Of a stretch of DNA of 61,450 nucleotides, positions 35,812 through 46,679 are shown piece by piece. The translations under genes were made by a program, and so were the position numbers. Positions within the stretch are counted from its first letter, which is position 1; the number at the start of each line of letters is the position of its first letter. This DNA comes from Coprinus comatus. Lineage: Eukaryota; Basidiomycota; Agaricomycetes; Agaricales; Agaricaceae. The stretch spans positions 1 to 61,450 of the forward strand of contig JAWPGT010000108.1 in NCBI GenBank assembly GCA_034638255.1, read 5' to 3'. The notes beneath the pieces were generated by a model that was not told the origin of the DNA, did not search any database, and worked only from the letters and a program-made list of their open reading frames with translations.

Positions 35812-35894
35812 TATTGATAGATATTGCATAGGAATGGAATTATACTATACTAGGATATGACCTTCTACAACATTATGGGCAACTAGGCCACATA

Positions 35895-36535
35895 TATCGT
35901 ATGATGGAGTATGAGTAGTAGAATCCTACTATGCTCAGGTATGGATAGTAGAATTCTACTACAATACAGTGTGAGTAGTAGGATTCTACAACTTATAGTA
36001 TAGATAGTAGAATTCTACTACTCACACTATACTATGGTAGGATTCTACTACAACATAGTATGAGTTGTAGAATCCTACTATGCTCAGGTATGGATAGTGG
36101 AATTCTACTACAGTATGGTGTGAGTAGTAGGATTCTACAACTCATAGTATGGATAGTAGAATTCTACTATCTATACCTGAGCATAGTAGGATTCTACAAC
36201 TCATACTATGTTGTAGTAGAATCCTACTATAGTATAGTGTGAGTAGTAGAATTCTACTATCTATACTATAAGTTGTAGAATCCTACTACTCACACTGTAT
36301 TGTAGTAGAATCCAACTATGCTCAGGTATGGATAGTAGAATTCTACTACAGTATAGTGTGAGTAGTAGGATTCTACTATGCTCAGGTATGGATAGTAGAA
36401 TTCTACTACAATACAGTGTAAGTAGTAGAATTCTACTATGCTCTGGTATGGATAGTAGGATTCTTCAATCCTATAGTGCAAGTAGTAAGATTCTACTACA
36501 GTATAGTGAGAGTAGTAGAATTCTACAATATAGCT
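35895..36535. repeat. Right subterminal palindromic repeat array of the KDZ element
   Basis: ~30-bp units contain GTAGAATTCTACTAC and GTAGTAGGATTCTAC with spacers such as TCACACTATAC and TGCTCAGGTATGGA. It is followed by the end block GCTGGATACAGCCCACTGTA to CTACGTG at 36611. It matches the left end and the copy at 59902 in inverted orientation. Confidence 0.85.
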
Positions 36536-36730
36536 GGATACAGCCCACTGTACCCAAAAATTACAACTAGTGGTATCCATTTGTTACCGCTTTTGGTTAA
36601 TCCGCTACGTGAACATGGTGGAGGGCATCTTCCATAACTTTAAACGTTGTGATGCGTGATGCATGCATGAATAATTTTCCGTTTGAACGAAATATGTTGG
36701 TTCGCTTTAAATTTGACTCACTCCTCATTC

Positions 36731-37354
36731 TGTTACGAGTCCACCCAAACCACCGGCCCGTACCACCACCACCGAGGAAGACTTGTTCGCCATCTTCCCC
36801 GAACTCATTCCCAATGACGACACCATGGACGACTCCGCCTGACATACCATTCCCCGGTGACATCACTATGACATCGCTATGACCTAATGTCGAACTAAGT
36901 ATGAGACTCCACTTATGCTTAGAAGTCTGCATTTCCCCAGCTCCAGTATTAGTTATCCGTTTCGTCATTTTACTCCTGTTGACTAATCTTTCATTGTATA
37001 TGGAGTAAATAGTCCCCGACCCTGATGTCTCACCTACTCCTGTTGACAGTTCTAGCATTGTGTATGGAGTAGATTATAAAGCGATGACGAGTATTTAGGA
37101 TATACGTAGTTAGTAGCTATTATTAGGTACATCCCTAGAATAGTATAAATACTCACTGTATTAGATGATTAAAGCCTTAAGCTTTAATCTCTTCTGTTGT
37201 AGCCCTTATACATCTCTGTCTCCATACCTCTCGGTCACTAGGTTGAAAGGCCTTGAGATTGCAGCAGAGTGTTTATTGATTGCATGTTCCTAAATGACTG
37301 CACCTAGCGTTTAAGTTCCAGGGTGTTCAGCTTAACGGTTCGTGGTCATAACAC
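36731..37354 (+). mobile_element. Solo LTR, family C, with CATTC target duplication
   Basis: 624 bp, TGTTACGAGTCC...GGTCATAACA, flanked by CATTC (36726-36730 and 37355-37359). Removing it restores the Copia-A frame. A TATAAATAC box lies near 37145. It is related to solo LTR D by a shared AAGCTTTAATCTC/AAGCTTAATCTC word. Confidence 0.85.
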
Positions 37355-38564
37355 ATTCCTTGCAGCCATAAGGTGCTAGGTGAAATGATTCTAGTGGAGA
37401 GAGACTCTAAATAATAGACCAGATACAGTGGAGTTGTTCTAGTGACTCCATCTACTTCATGTTGGAAGAGAACTTTCCCGCGACCTTTTATGGTTATGAG
37501 ATTATTGCTGGTGTCTCTGACACCACCAAATTCTCCATTTTCTAACTCAATAAAGTCAGCTATATGTGGTGTGCAATTAAAACTAGTGCCTAAATCAAGG
37601 AGCCAAATAGCAGACTCTCTAGCATAATTAGGTTTACTTTTATCTTCGCAGAAGTTGCATAAGCAATCATCAAGATGTTTCAACAATTCATCACTATTCT
37701 TAGGATCTTTTAAATATTTCATCAGTAAGACAAAATGATCACAAGTAGAAACAGGAGAAGGGATCATATTCAAAACGGGAGTACAAACAGTAGTAGATGT
37801 AAAAAGAGAACTCGTAATAGTCCGACTAATGTCCGGCAGTCCGATATGGCGCTCTAGAACATGGGGTCTGATGGAGCCATTGGTTCGTCCCCCCAAGCTT
37901 GCTTGAGGGCATCTCTGTAAGTTCCACTTGGTAATGAAGAATTCTTGAGAGAAGAAAGGAACATACTTATTATACCAACCATCATCAACCTCGTAGTCAG
38001 TATCTGCATCAAAATCCGGATCATTCATGTAGGCATCAGCCTCTGTGATCGCTTCAGGGACATCAGAAGGTGGGACATAAGAAGGAGACTGAGATCGACA
38101 CATGGGGGACCCAGGTGTAGAAACCGAAGACGAATCAACTTCCTCTTCAGGAAGGATTGTGGCAACCATTGCATCAAGCAATGGTGGAGGTGATGGGGGA
38201 GAGGGTTCAGCTGGGCTGAAGCCAAGGCGAGCACCCATCCTTTCGAAGACCTCAGCCTTCTTTTTCTGATACCGGGTACGACTGACCAGATGTCTGACAG
38301 GAGGAAGAAGAGTGGCACAAGGAGCAATATAAGGCTTGACTCCATGCATAACAACTTCGTCAGCAGCCTTTTTCAAAGCCACTGCCTTGAGTTGTGGATC
38401 AGTAGTCTTCATCCTCTCAATGAGAGAATGAGTGGAAGGGGATTTGTTAGTGGGAGTTGTGAAAGACTCCAGAACAGCGGGTGACAAAATCATGTCGACA
38501 TTACCATCTTCTCCTTCAGCTTTGTTAGCCTTATTGCCTCCACATTTTCCACTTCGATGCTTCT

Positions 38565-38925
38565 TGTAAGGGCGACTCATGTCGGCGACGAGCAGCCCAA
38601 CAACTAGCGAGGAATCCAAAGTTATATTTGATTGGAAACGTCAGAACAGATACAACATACCTAGCAAGGAATCCAAAGAGAAAGAGTTGGGGATTCACTT
38701 GCACAGGCTACACACAATATATACTACTATGCAAACAGAGGCGCCAGCTATTGTCCAGAGGGATGTCGTAACATGGACAATGGGAACAATGGGGGATGAG
38801 TCACGTAAGGGGGCAAGTCATGAAAGCGTGAAGTCAGGAGGTGTTCCGATGGAAGTCAGAACATCGGAGGATCGGTCGGTAGTCAGTGTGTCAGTGTAAG
38901 GGTCAGTGAGGAAGGTCCCCTTACA
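38565..38925 (-). mobile_element. Solo LTR, family F, with CTTCT target duplication
   Basis: 361 bp, TGTAAGGGCGAC...GTCCCCTTACA, flanked by CTTCT (38560-38564 and 38926-38930). It is inserted in the Lys-rich end of gag of Copia-A copy 1, and copies 2 and 3 show the empty site. It is the sister of the copy at 29708. Confidence 0.88.
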
Positions 38926-40034
38926 CTTCTTCTTTTTATCCTTATCCCCCCCAGAAGCATCACTGCCGGAACCAGAGTTCTGGTTCTGGTTTTGATTAGA
39001 ACTGGATGACTTCTGTTGTTGTTGTTGTTGGGGCTGCTGAGAAGCGCCACCGGAGGGTTTAGAATAGGGCTTCACACCCTTATAGTTTTTAATGCCAGTG
39101 GAAGTGGCACGAGAGGCAGAAGCAGCTCCACAGGAATCTCGCCAAGCACCCATAATTGCGTCAGAGACAATCTGGACTGTTAAGGTTGAAAGGGAGTTAC
39201 CATATTGAACGAGGAGAGCAGTACGAGTGGCACTCCATTGAGGAGGAATGCGTGTCATCAACATCAACGCACGGAGGATTCCGGGGACATTAATTGGGGG
39301 CGTGGCTTGCTCTAACTGCGTGAAATAGTTCCTAAAGGTGGCGATCTCCTTAGAGGGATCATTCACACCAGATAATTGGAACAAATCTGCAGAAGCATAC
39401 AGCTCATAAGCTGCGCCTGCCGAGAATGTGCCGTACATTTGTTTTAGGTGGGTCCACAGACCATCAGAGGTGGTTTGTCCATGCTGAAGCATGTCATCGC
39501 TCAACCTGGAATTTAACATTCTGAGAGCGAATGCCTCACAATTATCAAACTTTCGAATTTCATCGACATTCGTGGGGGGTACCATAGTGGTGGTGCCAGT
39601 TGCTGGAGAACCACCGACAGCTGCAGGCCTTGTGGCGCTGCCGTTGATCATGTGTGCAACACACCATCCATCCATGTGGATCATATTGGCAATAGACATA
39701 ATTCACACTTCCCAAATCTGGTAATTCGCAGTGCCTGTGAGAGCTGGGATCGAAGGGATCAAAGAGGCCATGAGTAATGTTTGGAGATAGAAATCTACAA
39801 CAAAACATGTGTCAGAACTATGAACTAAAGCTGCATTACATGCACTATGTTCTACAGAGCTATGTGCTGCCCGTCTAACCGAGTACGGTAAGGGTATGCA
39901 TAGAGTACACTGATAGGTCAAATGTCTCGAGTGAGCGGAACTCGGACTTCCCTCACAGGTGAATCCAGCTTCACCCTCGAGCTCAGTGCAGCACAATGAG
40001 TAATACTCATCAAGTGTGCGTCATGAGTCGTACA

Positions 40035-40055
40035 GGCTAACCGGGGCCCATAACC
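40035..40055 (-). promoter_or_regulatory. Primer-binding site of Copia-A copy 1
   Basis: On the minus strand the sequence next to the LTR is GGTTATGGGCCCCGG. It would pair with the anticodon arm of initiator tRNA-Met, the half-tRNA priming known for Drosophila copia. The same site follows the LTRs of copies 2, 3 and Copia-B. Confidence 0.6.
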
Positions 40056-40272
40056 TGTTAAAACAAGAGTGTAGCATAATGCTAAGGTAGGTATGACTTA
40101 GACTTACTGAGGGTGGTTGTTGAGGTAGAAAATGAACTTAAGTATATAATGCAGCTACTACAAGGTTTATATATGTTAATGCAATGGTCCGTGCAAGAAC
40201 ATATTGAGTCACATGTTCATCTAGCATAATGCCATTAGAGAATGTCATGGAAGAACTAATAATAGTTCAACA
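40056..40272 (-). repeat. Copia-A copy 1, right (5') LTR
   Basis: 217 bp, with a TATATAAACC box. It is nearly identical to the 5' LTR of copy 2 (41108-41324) and much less like its own partner at 13906-14144. Confidence 0.9.
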
Positions 40273-40512
40273 GACATCTCGAGTTTTGGTACATTGTGAT
40301 CTGAGGTTGTGTTGTGTGTGACGTGTTGCTGATGTCATGGGAGTTAGATTTTTTGCATGTAAGGGAGCGATTTGCTCTAAGGACCTCCAGTATTTTTGGT
40401 AAGCATCTGATGACCACTGCCCCATCATCTTGACTATGTCTGGTGAGACACCTGATATTAGAAGGTGTGTTGTACCACCAATTCGGAATGAATGGCCTGT
40501 ACACCATGGTAG
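40273..40512 (-). pseudogene. Tyrosine recombinase, C-terminal piece
   Basis: It contains the active-site motifs TGHSFRIGGTTHLL (HxxR), GQWSSDAYQKYWR (Trp and the nucleophile Tyr) and a helical tail. It joins in frame to the piece at 54303-54478 when solo LTRs E and D and their duplicated GGTAG are removed. The 3' end is cut by the Copia-A copy 1 LTR at 40272. The class (Crypton-like or other eukaryotic YR element) is not decided. Confidence 0.75.
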
Positions 40513-40860
40513 TGTAAGCGCAGGATTGTAGAGGACGACGAGACGAGCACGATGACGAAGGAATGGAAGGAAACCAATGAGAAATGACTGAGATAGAACA
40601 CAAACACTGCAGACACTTGTATTAGACTAGAGAGATACAATAACTTCTTAACTACTCACCTGCAGACACTTGTATTAGACTAGAGAGTCTTCATGTGTCT
40701 GCAGGACGCTTCAGTAACGTGTGATGTGACATTGTGATGTCACAGAAAGCGGAAACAATTTACAAGTCCAGAACTCCAAAGAGAATATCCAACCACAACT
40801 CTTCTAACCTCAACCAACAATAAGTACTGACCTTGGGGACTGTCTAGAGCATTCCTGACA
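40513..40860 (-). mobile_element. Putative solo LTR E with GGTAG duplication
   Basis: 348 bp, TGTAAGCGCAGG...CATTCCTGACA, between GGTAG (40508-40512) and GGTAG (40861-40865). It contains a 52-bp internal duplication carrying CTGCAGACACTTGTATTAGA twice (40610 and 40662). Removal restores the recombinase frame. The LTR identity is inferred from TG...CA ends and the 5-bp repeat. Confidence 0.55.
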
Positions 40861-40865
40861 GGTAG

Positions 40866-41107
40866 TGTTATAATCTTGCCTATACCTCCGTTTTGGTATA
40901 GATGATGCTACGATGGACCTCTTCAAGGTGCTCGTAGGAAGAGAACATCTACTCTTACTGAGACTACTTTCAGGGGACAACCTCCACAGTATGCAGACTG
41001 TAGATCACAGGTGTTCCTTACTAATAAGCCGTTTGTATAAGAGTTAGAGCTGACTCCAAGTTCTAGGTTTATCAGGCAGAGGGGAATGAGCAAGATAGAG
41101 AACAAAC
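40866..41107 (-). mobile_element. Solo LTR D, first part
   Basis: It starts TGTTATAATCTTGCC after GGTAG and is cut at CAAAC by Copia-A copy 2. It continues at 54020. The two parts total about 520 bp. Confidence 0.75.
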
Positions 41108-41324
41108 TGTTGAACTATTATTAGTTCTATGATGACATTCTCTAATGGCATTATGCTAGATGAACATGTGACTCAATATGTTCTTGCACGGACCATTGCA
41201 TTAACATATATAAACCTTGTAGTAGCTGCATTATATACTTAAGTTCATTTTCTACCTCAACAACCACCCTCAGTAAGTCTAAGTCATACCTACCTTAGCA
41301 TTATGCTACACTCTTGTTTTAACA
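41108..41324 (+). repeat. Copia-A copy 2, 5' LTR
   Basis: 217 bp, TGTTGAACTATTATT...TTGTTTTAACA, preceded by CAAAC (41103-41107), which recurs after the 3' LTR at 54020-54024. It differs from its own 3' LTR at about ten positions and is closer to the copy 1 5' LTR. Confidence 0.93.
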
Positions 41325-41345
41325 GGTTATGGGCCCCGGTTAGCC
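41325..41345 (+). promoter_or_regulatory. Primer-binding site of Copia-A copy 2
   Basis: GGTTATGGGCCCCGG directly follows the 5' LTR. It would pair with the anticodon-arm half of initiator tRNA-Met. Confidence 0.6.
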
Positions 41346-41608
41346 TGTACGACTCATGACGCACACTTGATGAGTATTACTCATTGTGCTGCACTGAGCT
41401 TGAGGGTGAAGCTGGATTCACCTGTGAGGGAAGTCTGAGTTCCGCTCACTCAAGACGTTTGACCTATCAGTGTACTCTATGCATACCCTTACCGTACTCG
41501 GTTAGACGGGCAGCACATAGCTCTGTAGAACATAGCGCATGTAGTGCAGCTTTAGTTCATAGATCTGACACATGTTTTGTTGTAGATTTTCATCTCCAAA
41601 CATTACTC

Positions 41609-44600
41609 ATGGCCTCTTTGATCCCCTCGATCCCAGTTCTCACAGGCACTGCGAATTACCAAATTTGGGAAGTGTGGATAATGTCTATTGCCAATATGAT
41701 TCATATGGATGGATGGTGCGTTGCACACATGATCGATGGCACGGCCACACAGCCTGCTGCAGTCGGTGGTGCTGCTGCTACTGCTACCACTGCCATTGTA
41801 CCCCCCACGAACGCTGATGAAATTCGGAAGTTCGACAATTGTGAGGCATTTGCACTCAGGATGATAAACTCCCAATTGAGCGATGACATGCTTAGGCATG
41901 GTGAAACTACCTCAGATGGTCTATGGGACCACCTTAAACGGACCTACGGTACATTTTCGGCAGGTGCAGCCTACGAGCTGTATGCTTCTGCAGATTCTTT
42001 TCGGTTATCTGGTGTGACCGATCCTTCTAAAGAGATCTCCACCTTCCGAAACTATTTCACATAGCTCAAGCAAGCCTTGCCCCCAATTAACGTCCCCGGA
42101 ATACTCCGAGCGTTGATGTTAATGACACGCATTCCTCCTCAATGGAGTGCCACTCGTGCCGCCCTCTTAGTCCAATATGGTAATTCCCTTTCGAACCTAA
42201 CGGTTCAGATCGTCTCTGATGCAATTATGGGTGCATGGCGAGATTCCCGTGGAGCTGCTTCTGCTTCTCGTGCCGCTTCCACCGGCATTAAAAACTACAA
42301 GGGTGCAAAGCCCTATTCTAAACCCTCCGGTGGCGCTCCTCAGCAGCCCCAACAACAACAACAGAATGCTTCTGGGTCTAATTCTAGACCAAATCAGAAC
42401 CAGAACTCCGGTTCCGGTGATGCTTCTGGGGGGGATAAGGATAAAAAGAAGAAGCATCGACGCGGAAAACGTGGAGGCAACAAGGCAAACAAAGCCGAAG
42501 GAGAAGATGGTAATGTCGACATGATCTTGTCACCCGCTGTTCTGGAGTCTTTTACGACTCCCACTAACAAACCTTCCTCCACTCGTTCTCTCGTCGAGAG
42601 AATGAAGACTACTGATCCCCGCCTCAGGGCAGTGGCCTTGAAAAAGGCTGCTGATGAAGTTGTTGTGCACGGTGTGGAGCCTTATGTTGCTCCCCGTACC
42701 ACTCTTCTTCCTCCGGTTGGTCACCTGGTCGGTCGTACCCGGTATCAGAAAAAGAAGGCTGAGGTCTTCGAAAGGATGGGTGCTCGCCTTGGCTTCAGCC
42801 CAGCTGAACCCTCTCCCCCATCACCTCCACCATTGCTTGATGCAATGGTTGCCACAATCCTTCCTGAAGAGGAAGTTGATTCGTCTTCGGTTTCTACACC
42901 TGGGTCCCCCATGTGTCGATCTCAGTCTCCTTCTTATGTCCCACCTTCTGATGTCCCTGAAGCGATCACAGAGGCTGATGCCTACATGAATGATCCAGAT
43001 TTTGATGCAGATACTGACTACGAGGTTGATGATGGTTGGTATAATAAGTATGTTCCTTTCTTCTCTCAAGAATTCTTCATTACCAAGTGGAACTTACAGA
43101 GATGCCCCCAAACAAACTTGGGGGGACGAACCAATGGCTCCATCAGACCCCATGTTCTAGAGCGCCATATCGGACTGCCGGACATTAGTCGGACTATTAC
43201 GAGTTCTCTTTTTACATCTACTACTGTTTGTACTCCTGTTTTCAATATGACTCCTTCTCCCATTTCAACTTGTGATTGTTTTGTCTTACCGACGAAATAT
43301 TTAAAAGATCCTAAAAATGGTGATGAATCAGGAAAACATCTTGATGATTGCTTATGCAACTTCTGCGAAGATAAAAGTAAACCTAATTATGCTAGAGAGT
43401 CTGCTATTTGGCTCCTTGATTCAGGCGCTAGCTTTAATTGCACACCGCATATAGCTGACTTTATCGAGTTAGAGAATGGAGAATTTGGTGGTGTCAGAGA
43501 TGCCAGCAACAACCTCATAACCATAAAAGGTTGTGGGAAAGTTCTCTTCCAACATGAAGTAGACGGAGTCACTAGAACGACTCCACTGTATCCAGTCTAT
43601 TATTTAGAGTCTCTCTCCACTAGAATCATTTCACCTGGTGCCTTATGGCTGCAAGGAATGAGGAGTGAGTCAAATTTAAAGAGAACCAACATATTTCGTT
43701 CAAATGGAAAATTATTCATGCATGCATCACGCATCACAACGTTTAAAGTTATGGAAGATGCCCTCCACCATGTTCACACTAGGTTGGTGTGTCACTATAC
43801 TGCAAACCAGGTGCTATCTTATTGCGCATCGAAACTTTCTGTTTATGATCTTTGGCACTGTCGATTGGTGCATCCTGGAAAGGAAGTATTGTGACAACTC
43901 CCAAAACACTCAGAAAAAGTACCTGAGTTTGATATTCCTATCTCCCATCAAGTATGTGATGGTTGTGCTTGTGGCAAAATGTCTGATGATGCACATCATC
44001 CTTCTTCGACACAAGCGAAGTCATTTTTAGAATTGATCCATAGTGATCTTCTAGAATTCCCCGTTGCCTCGTATCACAAGTACAAGTGGGCAATGATGTT
44101 CTATGATGACTATTCTAGCCATGCCTGGATCCTCCTTTTACGAGCCAAATCTGATGCCTTTGCGGCACTTGAAAGATTTTGTGCCTTTGAGGAAAAGCAA
44201 TTCGGTAAAACGATTAAGCGGATCTGGACAGACAATGGTGGCAAATATGTCTCTAAACAACTTGAGGAATTCCTTCACTCAAAAGGGATAGTACACAAGA
44301 TGTCTGCACCACATATACACCAGCAGAATGGTAGAGCAGAAAGACTGAACCGCACACTTCAGGAAAAGGCACAAGCCATGTGACTTACTGCATGCTTACC
44401 AGATTCTTGGTGGGAATTTGCCCTTAACACAGCAGTTCATTGTTACAATAGAACTCCCATCAAACGTCTTGAATGGAAAACTCCCATGGAAATGGTAACA
44501 GGGAAAAAGCCAGATTTATCTGAGCTCCACATGTTTGGCTGTGCAGCTTACGTTTTCATTCCAAAGGAATCAAGGGATGATAAATTATCTCCCAGATCTG

Positions 44601-46679
44601 AATTAATGATCTTCCTTGGTTATGCTGGTGCTAACTTTATGTTTATGCAACACCAGAAGGGAAATGCTATTTATACTGCAAAAACAGCTATTTTTGACAA
44701 GGGCTGGTATCCCAAATGCAAGCCAGATCATGAAAAATGTAAGGACTCCAGTTCTTCTAAAAACCCAAAAATAAATCCTTCTCCTCTGGTGCATGAAAAT
44801 GACAATGAGGATACTACACCTGATCTGTATCCTGATGATCCTATGGACACATCTCGACAAGATGACAGTGATAGAACTCCCATGCCTAGACTGCAAGGTC
44901 CGATTCCCGGACCATCTACTTCTCAAAAACCTCCTGTTCCCAGTCCGAGCAAACCCGCTCCTAGGAAAACAACAGTTGAGGAAGTCACTGAAGATGATGA
45001 TGACACGTTATCATACGCTGATCCAGAATCACCTACTCGTCACCCGAGTCCGAGCCCTGCTCCTCGATCTGACTCCACCCGTCCCATTTCTCCATCACCT
45101 GAATGACCTCCTAGACCAGTTGAACCTTTACCTCGCCGTTCTGGCCGAGAAAAGTTTGTTCCGTTTAGAGAAGGTAACGTTTATGGGGAGAGAACACATC
45201 CATCAGAAATCCTACGAGATTACAATCACAATGAACCTCTTCCACCCCAGGGGAGAGTTCGTCTCCGTGGACACGATTTTAGAATCCGCAATCAACGAGA
45301 TCGCCCCAAAGCAGATCCACGTCCAATTTCACCCGAGGAAGTCTGAGAATGTCGCGATGAAATACACAGACAACATGAGGATGCTTCACGGGGATATGCG
45401 AGGGAACAAAACCCTGACGCAATGGAAGAAGATGCAGATTGCAAGATTCAACAGATAACTAAGGAAGGGGGGTTAGAATTGATGAACTTTTTATTGGCAA
45501 AAGCGAGTTCAACTACAGTTCCTGAGCAATTCCGTGATCTTGTAAAATTGAATCCGGAGGAACGTAAACACTGGCACGAAGCCTGTCTCAAAGAACTAGC
45601 AGCGCTTAAAAAGCGAGAAGTTTATGAGTTGGTAAAACTTCCGGAAGGAAGGAAAACTGTAAAAAATAGATGGGTCTTTAATGAAAAGAGTGACGGTCGC
45701 AAACATGCTAGACTAGTTGCTAAAGGATTTTCTCAAGTCGAGGGCATCGACTTTGATGAACTATTTTCTCCAGTAGTACGATATGAGTCCGCTCGAATCC
45801 TGCTCGGGTTAGCCACCCTTGAAGACTGGGACATTGAGTCTGTCGATGTAAAGACAGCATATCTCTATGGCAAACTGGATGAGGAAATCTATATGGATCA
45901 ACCCGAAGGTTTCAAACTTAAGGGCAAGGAACATATGGTGTGGAGGTTACGACGTGCATTGTACGGCCTTAAACAAGCCGGCTTGGCCTGGTGGAAGGAG
46001 ATGGCATCTTCCATGGACAAACTAGGCTTCAAGCGATGTGAATCTGATGCTGGTATATATATTTATCGTCAAAAAGATGGCAAGTTTGTCATTGCTGTCA
46101 TGTACATTGACGACATACTTTTCATGGGAAATGACTCCGCCCTGCTTAAAAAGCTTAAAGGAGAGTTCATGAAAAAGTGGGAATGCCGCAACCTTGGAGA
46201 AGTCAAAGAATTTCTCGGTATGCGCATCAGGAGAGATCGAGCTAATCAAAAGATCTATCTTGATCAATGTGCTTATTTAGAAAAGATCCAGGAAAGGTTT
46301 AAAGTCACTGGTTCTGACCGTGACACCAAGCCGGTGCGAACTCCGCTGCCAGAAGGGTACTATCCAGTTCCTAACAACAAGCCAATCAACTCCTCCATCC
46401 GTTCTAGGTACCAACAGGTGATTGGATCACTGTTGTACATTGCTATTGGCACGCATCCAGACATTTCGTTCGCTGTGACTAAGCTTAGTCAACATTCTCA
46501 TAACCCTACGGAAGAACATTTGCGTAGAGCTCTCTATATTTGCAGATATCTCTTAGTGACTCGGGAATACCAAATGACGCTTGATGGTTCTGGTAATGAG
46601 GGCTTCATCGCTTACAGTGATTCTGATTGGGCTAGTGATCCTTCTACTCGAAGATCCCAAACTGGTTATCTGTCCACTG
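41609..46679 (+). pseudogene. Copia-A copy 2 gag-pol, first part
   Basis: From ATG 41609 (MASLIPSIPVLTG), gag is followed by the protease (WLLDSGASFNCTPH), the HHCC zinc domain, integrase (LIHSDLLEF, TDNGGKYVS) and reverse transcriptase with an intact YIDD box (VMYIDDILFMG). Stops: TAG 42062-42064 (copy 3 has CAG), and TGA 43892-43894, 44381-44383 and 45104-45106. Copia-B has CGA at the site matching 44381. The frame also shifts near 45.1-45.4 kb. RNase H continues after the Copia-B insertion. Confidence 0.9.

Larger units (their letters stand above)
17527..36611. mobile_element. KDZ-class DNA transposon with TET/JBP cargo (about 19.1 kb)
   Basis: The left boundary follows AACATGGT (17519-17526) and the right boundary precedes AACATGGT (36612-36619), an 8-bp target duplication in Copia-A copy 1. 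The next two bases also match, so 8-10 bp. The right end reads inward CACGTAGCGGATTAACC, the same as the end of the second copy at 59902. The left end is a diverged version. Both termini then share GGTAACAAATGG, TACCACTAGTTGTAATTTTT and the palindromic repeat arrays. Inside are the KDZ transposase, a TET/JBP oxygenase and other genes. In the literature, fungal KDZ (Kyakuja-Dileera-Zisupton) elements carry TET/JBP genes. Tc1, a solo LTR and a foldback are nested within. Confidence 0.8.
36612..39699 (-). pseudogene. Copia-A copy 1 gag and protease region
   Basis: Read right to left. Gag encodes MSIANMIHMDGWCVAHMI, ELYASADLFQLSGVNDP and a glutamine-rich and basic tail (QQPQQQQQQK). The protease region gives SAIWLLDLGTSFNCTPH, where copies 2 and 3 have LDSGASFNCTPH, so the catalytic DSGA is changed to DLGT. 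Two solo LTRs interrupt it (36731-37354, 38565-38925). Compared with copies 2 and 3, several CG dinucleotides are CA or TG here. Confidence 0.8.
13906..40272 (-). mobile_element. Copia-A copy 1, LTR retrotransposon split by later insertions
   Basis: This is a Ty1/Copia element on the minus strand, with gag at high coordinates and reverse transcriptase/RNase H near 14.2-15.9 kb. Its body is interrupted by the KDZ transposon (17527-36611), a solo LTR at 36731-37354 and another at 38565-38925. Each interruption has a target-site duplication. The outer flanks (CATAA on the left, GACAT on the right) do not match, and the two LTRs differ in length and sequence. The copy is therefore either old, chimeric, or rearranged at one end. 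Confidence 0.8.

Noticed and set aside
38025..38354. Conserved 109-residue frame also found at 42654 and 58341
   Set aside because: It is a shifted frame of the Copia-A gag/protease coding region. Its conservation follows from the real frame.
38565..38925. MITE rather than solo LTR
   Set aside because: TG...CA ends, 5-bp duplications and 360-370 bp size fit an LTR better. A MITE is not fully excluded.
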